Shown here in pieces: positions 9,173-14,554 of a stretch of 17,722 bases of DNA. The position numbers were made by a program, and so were the translations under genes. Position 1 is the first letter of the stretch, and each line of letters starts with the position of its first letter. This stretch comes from Bacteroidales bacterium UBA1197. GTDB taxonomy: Bacteria; Bacteroidota; Bacteroidia; Bacteroidales; UBA932. The stretch lies in the NCBI GenBank assembly GCA_002309995.1, contig DBYB01000059.1, positions 91,472 to 109,193 of the forward strand, read 5' to 3'. The notes beneath the pieces are model-generated. The model was not told the origin of the DNA, did no database searches, and worked only from the letters and a program-made list of their open reading frames with translations.

Positions 9173-9424
9173 CGACGTGATTCTCAGCTACTCACGATCA
9201 CGTCACTAGCTGTATCCTGCCTCCTCCACTCCAAATCCCTGTCGCGACGTGACCCTCAGCCGCTCACGATCACGTCACTTCCCACTGACCGGTCACTTTA
9301 GCCCCCTCATCCTGTCGCGAAGTGACTCTCAGCCGCCCACAGTCACGTCGCCTCCAACCGTTCAGCCACTTCCGCCCCACACCCCGCCGCGACGTGACTC
9401 TCGTATTCTGAGAGTCACGTCGCT
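9173..9424 (-). repeat. Palindrome array A: four REP-like modules in minus orientation
   Basis: The 326 bases between the convergent amidase and GDPD genes hold four copies of an imperfect palindrome, with arms GACGTGA and TCACGTC separated by about 17 bases. The TCACGTC arms start at 9198, 9270, 9343 and 9415, a spacing of 72, 73 and 72. Read on the minus strand they match the copies at 11637-11888 and 12942-13357, including the CTGAG step before the right arm. The third copy has one arm mismatch (GAAGTGA). The fourth (9389-9423) is the most symmetric, with perfect 14-base arms around a 7-base loop. The sequences between copies are themselves related to those of the other arrays. No gene is visible here. 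Confidence 0.93.
9389..9423. terminator. Possible bidirectional transcription stop: perfect 14-bp hairpin
   Basis: The last palindrome of array A has arms GCGACGTGACTCTC and GAGAGTCACGTCGC around the loop GTATTCT. It lies 34 bases past the GDPD stop codon and between convergent genes, a position where a bidirectional stop would be useful. No T-run follows on either strand, so intrinsic termination is uncertain. It may simply be a well-preserved repeat copy. Confidence 0.35.
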
Positions 9425-9456
9425 GGGCTGTCGGATCAGGCCTGAGCTAGACTGGG

Positions 9457-10794
9457 TCAGTATCCCAGCCGTTCGAGCGTTGCTACCGGGTCGGGGACGG
9501 TGGTCGGGGCGCCGGGGGCGTTGCGGAGGCCGTTGTCGATGAGGTACTGCAGGGTGAGGTCGGAGCGGTTCGTGAAGAATCCGTCGGAGCGGGCGGTCTG
9601 CTCCTCCATCTGCTCGAGCGAGTCAAAGGAATACGGGTGATTGAGCATTCCCGCTTCGTGCACCAGGTCCGCCTGCCACTGGTGGTTCAGTTCGGAGTAG
9701 TTGTTGGGCTCGCCGGAGATCGACGGGCCGCTGATGTTCGCGCCGTTGGCCTTGGCCCACTTCAGAATGGCGCGGAATCCGTCTTCAGTCTCAAGGTCGC
9801 CGTCTGGAACATCTTCCGGGCACGGGGGCCACAGCAGGAAGCACATCGGCAGGCGTCCCTTGAAGATGGCGTTTGCGCGCACGAGCGATTCAGTCGAGAA
9901 TGTCTGCAGGATGACCTTGCCGCGGGTCTTGCCAACCTGCACCAGTCCGTCCTTGTAGAACTCAGTCTCCTCGGCTTTCGAGGTGATGATGTTCCATCCG
10001 CAAGCGTCCAGGATATCATAGACGCGCTGCTCCATATCTTCAGGATTAACTTCCGGCTCCTTGAATTCGATATAGATGCCCGGGCGGTGGCCGCTGTCTG
10101 CAGGGTCATCAACGTAGGCGCTGCCGAAGTCGTAGTCAAGGAACTCCATATACTTGCCGTTCTCCTTTGCTGCGGAGCGAATCTGAGCCAGCGTCTTGCC
10201 GATGCAGGATGCTTTCAGCCCGCCGGCCAGAATGCGGTTGCCCAGGGCGTCGCGCTTGAGCATCCGACCTTCAGCGTACGCTATCTGGTCCTGAAGCGCA
10301 GAGACATACTGGCTGCCGGCGAATGCAGCGCGGGCCTGCTTCGGCCGTGCTTCGTTGAACCAGGAACCGGCGTCAAGAATCAACAGTTCTGCATAATAAT
10401 AGGATGATGCGTGATAAGGTACGAATCCTGCTGCGTCGTACTCCAATTGCTCGTCTGCATCCTCCGGGTTGAAGCCCAGGGAGATATAGAAGTCACGGCG
10501 GGACGCAGGAACACCGGGGCCGAAGACCTCTTCGATATTGGTCGTGCGAGTCAGGTTGACGTCGTGGTTAGCCAGGATGACGCCGTCCTTGGTGCATTGC
10601 AGGTCGGACTCCAGGTAATCGGCTCCCATCTCGCGCGCCCAACGCCAGGCACTCTCGGTCTCCTCCGGAGCCCAGTAGGTCGAGCCGCGGTGCGCCATTA
10701 CGGCATTCTCGGGAACGTATGAATTAATATCGGCCTGCTGATTGCAGGACGCAAAGACCGCCAGGGCGGCGAGAAACAGGGTGCAAGGTTTCAT
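9457..10794 (-). CDS. Glycerophosphodiester phosphodiesterase family lipoprotein
   Basis: A 445-residue enzyme of the GDPD TIM-barrel family, predicted to be a lipoprotein. The N-terminus is hydrophobic and ends in a lipobox-like VFASC with Cys17 as the likely lipidated residue. Catalytic and metal residues expected for the family are visible: His35-Arg36 in MAHRGS, Glu62 and Asp64 in LESDLQ, and His77 in ANHDVNLTRTT. An IYIEFKEP strand later in the protein matches the family's metal-binding ElK strand. The protein is longer than typical 250-330-residue GDPDs, mainly through an insertion between the early catalytic motifs and the EFKEP strand. It would cleave glycerophosphodiesters to glycerol-3-phosphate at the cell envelope. 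The ATG overlaps the deacylase stop (ATGA), so the two are cotranscribed. Confidence 0.92.
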   Translation of the reverse strand: MKPCTLFLAALAVFASCNQQADINSYVPENAVMAHRGSTYWAPEETESAWRWAREMGADYLESDLQCTKDGVILANHDVNLTRTTNIEEVFGPGVPASRRDFYISLGFNPEDADEQLEYDAAGFVPYHASSYYYAELLILDAGSWFNEARPKQARAAFAGSQYVSALQDQIAYAEGRMLKRDALGNRILAGGLKASCIGKTLAQIRSAAKENGKYMEFLDYDFGSAYVDDPADSGHRPGIYIEFKEPEVNPEDMEQRVYDILDACGWNIITSKAEETEFYKDGLVQVGKTRGKVILQTFSTESLVRANAIFKGRLPMCFLLWPPCPEDVPDGDLETEDGFRAILKWAKANGANISGPSISGEPNNYSELNHQWQADLVHEAGMLNHPYSFDSLEQMEEQTARSDGFFTNRSDLTLQYLIDNGLRNAPGAPTTVPDPVATLERLGY

Positions 10795-11258
10795 ATGGGA
10801 TAAATATTTGCTCCGGTGAATTGTATAAGGTCTTGCGGCGACAGGCAGAGCTGAAGTCCGCGAATGCCGGCGCTGATGTAGATTGTGTCGTAAAGCAGAG
10901 CGCTTTCGTGGATGAATGTCGGGAACTGTTTCTTCATCCCGATTGGAGAACAGCCGCCACGAATATAGCCGGTCAGCGGAAGCAACTCCTTGACGTGTAG
11001 CATCTCGCAGTTCTTGTTGCCGGAAATTTTGGCCGCGACTTTGAGGTCTACCTCCAGTGATCCCGGAATAACGCAGACGAACGGGCCGCTCTTATCGCCT
11101 CGCAGGACCAGTGTCTTGAAGACCCGGTCGAGGTCTTCGCCCAGTTCAGCCGCCACGTGAGACGCCTCCAGATGCTCCTCATCAACTGCGTATTCAACGA
11201 GCGAATACGCAATCCCCGCTGCATCCAGCAGCCTTGCCGCATTGGTCTTCTGAATCAT
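10791..11258 (-). CDS. ybaK: YbaK/EbsC family Cys-tRNA(Pro) deacylase
   Basis: A 155-residue cytoplasmic editing protein of the YbaK/ProX superfamily, which hydrolyses Cys-tRNA(Pro) made by mistake by prolyl-tRNA synthetase. The length and layout match bacterial YbaK: the family lysine is at Lys48 in VFKTLV, followed by VCVIPGSLEVDLK, and the nucleotide-binding GGCSPIG loop is near residues 101-107. It is the first gene of a two-gene minus-strand transcript with the GDPD lipoprotein and overlaps it by four bases. A TATCTTTG box lies just upstream of the ATG (11266-11273), implying a very short or absent leader. There is no evident functional link between the two genes. Confidence 0.92.
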   Translation of the reverse strand: MIQKTNAARLLDAAGIAYSLVEYAVDEEHLEASHVAAELGEDLDRVFKTLVLRGDKSGPFVCVIPGSLEVDLKVAAKISGNKNCEMLHVKELLPLTGYIRGGCSPIGMKKQFPTFIHESALLYDTIYISAGIRGLQLCLSPQDLIQFTGANIYPI

Positions 11259-11265
11259 AACAGTT

Positions 11266-11273
11266 CAAAGATA
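11266..11273 (-). promoter_or_regulatory. ybaK: Candidate Bacteroidota -7 promoter box for the ybaK-GDPD operon
   Basis: Read on the minus strand this is TATCTTTG, matching the Bacteroidota -7 consensus TAnnTTTG. It ends only seven bases before the ATG, so transcription would begin within a few bases of the start codon (leaderless or nearly so). I see no convincing TTTG element 19-21 bases further upstream, where the sequence is an A-rich and then polypurine run. Confidence 0.4.
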
Positions 11274-11275
11274 GT

Positions 11276-11632
11276 CATTTTTTTTGCTTTCCCCGCCCTG
11301 TACCTCCCGTACATCCTTGCCACTTTTTTCCTTGCCACTTTTTTCCTCGCCCTTCTTTCTCGCCCTTCACTTTCCGCCCTTCTTTGTCGCCCTTCTTTTT
11401 CGCTCTTCACTTTCCGCCCTTCACTTTCGCCCTTCACTTTCCGCCCTTCTTTCTCGCCCTTCTTTCTCGCCCTTCTTTTTCGCCCTTCACTTTCTCGCCC
11501 TTCACTTTCTCGCCCTTCACTTTCCGCCCTTCACTTTCCGCCCTCCGCCCTGACCCCTGACCCCTGACCCCTGACCCCTGACCCCTGACCCCTGACCCCT
11601 CCCGTCCCTTTCTCCTCCTTCCTAGACCGCCC
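11276..11632. repeat. Polypyrimidine tract with degenerate GCCCTTC repeats
   Basis: The stretch upstream of ybaK is almost entirely pyrimidine on the plus strand. From about 11346 to 11545 it is a degenerate array of the element CGCCCTTC followed by either ACTTTC or TTTCT. I count 13 exact GCCCTTC copies plus one GCTCTTC variant, at intervals of about 13-14 bases. It runs into the TGACCCC heptamers and then a further C/T-rich stretch up to the first palindrome of array B. Long homopurine/homopyrimidine tracts can form triplex DNA or cause polymerase slippage. The open frames that cross it encode only low-complexity peptides and I do not regard them as genes. Confidence 0.9.
11551..11599. repeat. 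Seven perfect tandem TGACCCC heptamers
   Basis: Seven uninterrupted copies of TGACCCC occupy 49 bases with no mismatches and are followed by TCCCG. The array lies inside the pyrimidine-rich tract, about 290 bases from the ybaK start. The perfect identity points to recent expansion, and the copy number is likely to vary among strains. A heptamer expansion would shift any reading frame, and no gene spans it. Confidence 0.95.
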
Positions 11633-11636
11633 CGCT

Positions 11637-11888
11637 CGCGACGTGATTGTCAGGTGCTGAGAGTCACGTCGCGATGGGGCGTGAGGTGAAAGTGACCGGA
11701 TGGTTGCTGGTGACGTGATTCTGGGAGCCTGAGAGTCACGTCGCGGGTCGTTTTGAGACGGAAGCAGCTGAAAGAGGGCGGTGACGTGATTGTAGGAGGC
11801 TGAGGGTCACGTCGCGGTACTATTTTCTGGCAGATAGTGTTGAAGGCGGCTAGTGACATGGCTGTGAGGTTCTGAGAATAACGTCGCT
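11637..11888 (+). repeat. Palindrome array B: four REP-like modules upstream of the transposase gene
   Basis: Four copies of the GACGTGA...TCACGTC palindrome in plus orientation, with left arms starting at 11640, 11712, 11783 and 11855 (spacing 72, 71, 72). The first copy has extended perfect 11-base arms (TCGCGACGTGA and TCACGTCGCGA). The second and third have a TGACGTGA left end. The fourth is degenerate (GACATGG and TAACGTC) and lies next to the promoter of the transposase gene. The spacer after the first copy contains AAAGTGACCGG (11689-11699), found in reverse complement in array A at 9289-9299. The spacers therefore share ancestry with array A, which makes the unit a roughly 72-base module. 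Confidence 0.93.
11729..11818. repeat. 90-bp direct repeat, left copy
   Basis: This segment is identical to 12962-13051 except for one base (GAGACGG here, GGGACGG there). It covers the right half of the second palindrome of array B, the following spacer and the whole third palindrome. The two copies are 1233 bases apart and bracket the transposase gene, its promoter, the degenerate fourth palindrome of array B and the left half of the first palindrome of array C. Confidence 0.95.
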
Positions 11889-11890
11889 TG

Positions 11891-11921
11891 TTTGCTCAGA
11901 ACAAAATATTGAATATATTTG
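11891..11921 (+). promoter_or_regulatory. Bacteroidota promoter of the transposase-like gene
   Basis: A TTTG element at 11891-11894 and a TATATTTG box at 11914-11921 (consensus TAnnTTTG) are separated by 19 bases, close to the ideal Bacteroidota -33/-7 layout. Transcription would start near 11927 and leave a leader of about 25 bases before the ATG at 11952. The -33 element sits immediately after the last, degenerate palindrome of array B. Confidence 0.7.
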
Positions 11922-11951
11922 CAAAACCATAAGACCAAAACTTATTAGACT

Positions 11952-12923
11952 ATGAATTACACATATCATCTTTGCAGATCATCTCATAGTGAGGTGATGT
12001 TCAGAAGCGAGACAGATCTTATTATCGGTTTCAACTATCTCGCAGTTGCTGCGTTTGAGACTGACTCAGTATTGCTTGCAGACGGCTTTCTTCCAACTCA
12101 CTACCACGAAGTGGCAAGGACGGACGATCCGAAAGCACTGGCAAAGCGTCAGCGCTACTCTTACACTCGTTACTTCAACGCAAAATACCATCGAAAAGGA
12201 TCGTTGGGAGAGAAAACGTGCTTTATCCTTCAAGTAGATGGACTCTATCATACACAGGCCCTCCTGAACTATGTCAACAGGCAAGGTCTCCATCACGGTC
12301 TGTCTGCAACTCCATTCGGATACAAGCATTGTTCAGCGAACGCGTATTTTCGGGAAGAATTGGGTAGAGACCTCAATCCGCAACTGATAGACAACTGGAA
12401 AAGACACGAGTTCCTGCCTTGCAATGTCCCTGTTCCATTGAGTTACAGGATGTCAGAGAGTGGGCTGCTTTTGCGTGAAGACATTGAAGATACAGCATAT
12501 GTTGAATCCGTCTATGTCTCTCCAAGAAACTTTCTGTACCAGATGAACAGAATCTCTGACGAGAAAGATATTACAGAGCAGGTAAAAGAGAACAGTAGTC
12601 CTGCCCTAACACTAGCCGCAGTAGAGCGTGGAGTACCAGCGTTTAATCCGTCTAAAGCTTTCATTACTGAACAGGGACGGATTAATAAAAGCCGGATGAC
12701 TGATATTGAACTTTGTCACATTATTGATGATGTAATCCTGCCTGAACGGTACTTCAAGCCTGGTCAAGAGTCTTCTATATACCTGCTACCGGAGCGAGTT
12801 AGGCAAGATTTGGGAAATTCCATCTGGCAGGAATCCCAGGCCGTTCGATTCAGAGGGAGCGACAGCGTCTTTGCCGGAAAAACAGTTACGAAAGATCAAA
12901 TATCTAGATGCCTTTGTCTGTAA
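11952..12923 (+). CDS. REP-associated tyrosine transposase-like protein (RAYT, Y1/HUH family)
   Basis: A 323-residue protein with the Y1 transposase (IS200/TnpA-REP) architecture. GFLPTHYHEV matches the family's MPNHxH strand and provides the HUH pair His50/His52. A basic YTRYFNAKYHRKGSLGEK segment (residues 71-88) matches the R/K-rich GxLfxxRf region. LLNYVNRQGLHHGL matches the LxYIxxNPxxxGL helix and places the candidate catalytic Tyr at Tyr107. These residues predict single-strand DNA cleavage at hairpins. Residues from about 150 onward form an extra C-terminal region of some 170 residues that I do not recognise. The gene is noticeably AT-richer and uses more A/T-ended codons than its neighbours, suggesting transfer. 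It has no IS ends of its own visible. It lies between two arrays of the same palindrome, as expected of a RAYT. Confidence 0.85.
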   Translation: MNYTYHLCRSSHSEVMFRSETDLIIGFNYLAVAAFETDSVLLADGFLPTHYHEVARTDDPKALAKRQRYSYTRYFNAKYHRKGSLGEKTCFILQVDGLYHTQALLNYVNRQGLHHGLSATPFGYKHCSANAYFREELGRDLNPQLIDNWKRHEFLPCNVPVPLSYRMSESGLLLREDIEDTAYVESVYVSPRNFLYQMNRISDEKDITEQVKENSSPALTLAAVERGVPAFNPSKAFITEQGRINKSRMTDIELCHIIDDVILPERYFKPGQESSIYLLPERVRQDLGNSIWQESQAVRFRGSDSVFAGKTVTKDQISRCLCL

Positions 12924-12941
12924 TGACTGGCTCCATCCGTA

Positions 12942-13357
12942 CGCGACGTGATTGTGGTGGGCTGAGAGTCACGTCGCGGGTCGTTTTGGGACGGAAGCAG
13001 CTGAAAGAGGGCGGTGACGTGATTGTAGGAGGCTGAGGGTCACGTCGCGGTGGAGTAAGGAGGCGGGAAGGGTTGATAGTTTGTGATGACGTGATTGTTG
13101 GGTGCTGAGGGTCACGTCGCGGTGGAGTAAGGAGGCGGAAAGGATTGACAGTTTGTGATGACGTGATTGTGGTGGGCTGAGAGTCACGTCGCGGGGGAGT
13201 AGGGGGAGTAAGGAGGCGGAAAGGGTTGACAGTTTGTGATGACGTGATTGTAGGAGGCTGAGGGTAACGTCGCGGGGGAGTAGGGGGAGTAAGGAGGCGG
13301 AAAGGGTAGATAGTTGGAGGTGACGTGACTGTGGGCGGCTGAGAGTCACGTCGCGGG
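12942..13357 (+). repeat. Palindrome array C: six REP-like modules downstream of the transposase gene
   Basis: Six plus-oriented palindromes with left arms starting at 12945, 13016, 13088, 13160, 13241 and 13322. The spacing is 71, 72 and 72, then 81 and 81. The two longer units gained nine bases by repetition of an AGTAGGGGG-type segment after the hairpin. The first copy has extended perfect 10-base arms (CGCGACGTGA/TCACGTCGCG), like the first copy of array B. The fifth has one arm mismatch (TAACGTC). The spacers are also repeated (GGAGTAAGGAGGCGG, then TTTGTGAT before the next hairpin), so the array arose by tandem duplication of the whole module. The array starts 18 bases after the transposase stop. 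Confidence 0.93.
12962..13051. repeat. 90-bp direct repeat, right copy
   Basis: Matches 11729-11818 at 89 of 90 positions. It spans the right half of the first palindrome and the whole second palindrome of array C. Homologous recombination between the copies would remove 1233 bases containing the transposase gene and leave one continuous palindrome array. Confidence 0.95.
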
Positions 13358-13420
13358 AAGGATATGGACGGGCGGAGGCTGCGAGACTGGGATGGTAGGC
13401 TGGAGGAGCTGGAATCAGGA

Positions 13421-13690
13421 CCGGTGGGTTATAGTAGTTGGAGCCAGGACTGGGGAAGGCGGACCTAATGGTATTCGGGAGGTGGCTGGTGGGACCTTGG
13501 ACCGGTGGGTTATAGTAGTTGGAGCCAGGACTGGGGAAGGCGGACCTAATGGTATTCGGGAGGTGGCCGGTGGGACCTTGAGCCGGTGGGTTATAGTAGT
13601 TGGAGCCAGGACTGGGGAAGGCGGACCTAATGGTATTCGCGAGGTGGCTGGTGGGACCTTGGGCCGGTGGGTTATAGTAGTTGGAGCCAG
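13421..13690. repeat. 81-bp tandem repeat, 3.3 copies, ending inside the M28-like gene
   Basis: Units start with CCGGTGGG at 13421, 13502, 13583 and 13664, exactly 81 bases apart. The fourth copy is partial, matching for 27 bases up to 13690, and lies within the 3' end of the M28-like gene. The units differ at only a few positions (GCT/GCC, CGG/CGC and the two or three bases before CCGGTGGG). Every unit contains TTATAGTAGTTGGAGCCAG, which on the minus strand is the final WLQLL codons and TAA stop of that gene. The array therefore grew from the gene's 3' end. A plus-strand open frame (13392-13700) crosses it because 81 is a multiple of three; I do not call it a gene. Confidence 0.95.
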
Positions 13691-14520
13691 TTGCGGATGA
13701 GGCGGGCGCGGCGCTCGAGCATGGAGAAGTCGATGCCTGAGAGGTTGTCGGCGTTCTTGTTGGTGTTGAGGGTGATGCCGGAGGTGAACATAATGGCCGG
13801 CACGCCGCGGCGGAGGAAGGGAGCTTGATCAGAAATCTTCGTATAGAAGTATTCGGTGAAGCTCTTGCTGCGGTAGTAGTCGTAGTAGAGGCGGATGTCC
13901 AGCCGGTAGTTGGCCTGATCGAGAGTATTCTCCCATTTTTTGCCGCCGAGGGCGATGAGGTAGTCGGGCCGGTACTTGTTGGGCGGCGCCAGCGTAGAGC
14001 CTATCGTATCAAGGTTCACGACCATCGAAAACTTGTACAGCCCCGAGGCGGCCAGCGCTTCCGCTCCGGCGAGGCCTTCGGAGTGGCCGTCGAGCGCGGC
14101 GAAGACGAAGTTCTTCCCGCTGTCTTTGAAGGCTTCTGCCAGATAGAGCATCACCGCGACTCCAGAGGCGTTGCAGTCGGCGCCCGGGTAGGTTATGCCG
14201 TCTATGATGCCAAGGCCATCGTAGCGGGCGCAAACCAGAACGTAGCTCTTCGAATGCGGATTCCCTGTATAGGATGCCAGTATGTTGTGGCCGACGCCCT
14301 TCGCCGTCCTGAACGACTGCACCGCAGGCTCCAGGCCTATCTGCCTGAAGCGACGCATAATGTAGGCGGAGGCCTCCACCGCGCCGCGGGTTGCGTGGCC
14401 CCGTCCTTCCATCAGGCTGTCGGCCAGGCACGCCACGTCGTCCCTGATTCCGGCGTGCGAAGGAATGCCGCACGCCAAAAGAGTGCAGCAGAGCAGAATT
14501 ATTTTGCGGATGCGCTTCAA
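13672..14520 (-). CDS. Exported M28 peptidase-fold protein, probably catalytically inactive
   Basis: A 282-residue protein with the M28 zinc-aminopeptidase fold. The start is taken as TTG at 14520 because it gives a signal peptide (KRIRKIILLCCTLLACG, cleaved near SHA-G); ATG codons further upstream lie inside or beyond the divergent promoter. Fold landmarks are clear: VLVCARYDGLG, PGADCNASGVA, AALDGHSEGLAGA, VVNLDTIG and SDQAPFLRRGVPA. The metal and catalytic residues are mostly replaced: the usual His is Arg99, the bridging Asp is Cys116, the Glu-Glu pair is His146-Ser147, and the last His is probably Asn252. Only Asp171 (NLD) remains. It is likely a periplasmic non-catalytic homologue with a binding role. 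It is divergent from the TPR gene, with which it may be linked. Confidence 0.82.
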   Translation of the reverse strand: MKRIRKIILLCCTLLACGIPSHAGIRDDVACLADSLMEGRGHATRGAVEASAYIMRRFRQIGLEPAVQSFRTAKGVGHNILASYTGNPHSKSYVLVCARYDGLGIIDGITYPGADCNASGVAVMLYLAEAFKDSGKNFVFAALDGHSEGLAGAEALAASGLYKFSMVVNLDTIGSTLAPPNKYRPDYLIALGGKKWENTLDQANYRLDIRLYYDYYRSKSFTEYFYTKISDQAPFLRRGVPAIMFTSGITLNTNKNADNLSGIDFSMLERRARLIRNWLQLL

Positions 14521-14538
14521 AACGGCACGATAAATGTT

Positions 14539-14546
14539 TATCTTTG
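14539..14546 (+). promoter_or_regulatory. Candidate -7 box for the TPR gene
   Basis: TATCTTTG matches the Bacteroidota TAnnTTTG consensus. Transcription would start around 14552, just before the GTG at 14555, giving a near-leaderless message. This is the main reason for choosing that GTG over the ATG at 14534, which would lie upstream of the transcript. No clear TTTG element is seen at the expected -33 distance. Confidence 0.5.
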
Positions 14547-14554
14547 CAAATGTA
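14547..14554 (-). promoter_or_regulatory. Candidate -7 box for the M28-like gene
   Basis: On the minus strand this reads TACATTTG, also fitting TAnnTTTG. It abuts the plus-strand box exactly, forming TATCTTTGCAAATGTA. Transcription would begin near 14541 and leave a leader of about 20 bases before the proposed TTG start at 14520. No clear -33 element is visible. Confidence 0.45.

Noticed and set aside
11157..11567. Plus-strand open frame of 136 codons over the polypyrimidine tract, and a shorter one at 11284-11553
   Set aside because: The products are low-complexity Leu/Ser/Pro/Phe repeats from the tract, and the first overlaps ybaK antisense.
11952..12923. Complete IS200/IS605 insertion sequence
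   Set aside because: The gene has no tnpB partner and no unique left-end or right-end hairpins. The only flanking hairpins are the array palindromes, which also occur 2 kb away without a transposase gene.
12969..13349. Minus-strand open frame of 126 codons across array C
   Set aside because: It stays open only because most intervals are multiples of three. The translation is the palindrome module repeated (RDVTLS...QSRHH), with no promoter or known domain.
12942..13357. CRISPR array: palindromic repeats of about 36 bases with spacers of about 36 bases
   Set aside because: The 'spacers' are near-identical to one another and to those in the other arrays, the repeats drift in sequence, the spacing changes from 72 to 81, and no cas gene is present. 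This is a tandem REP-like module array.
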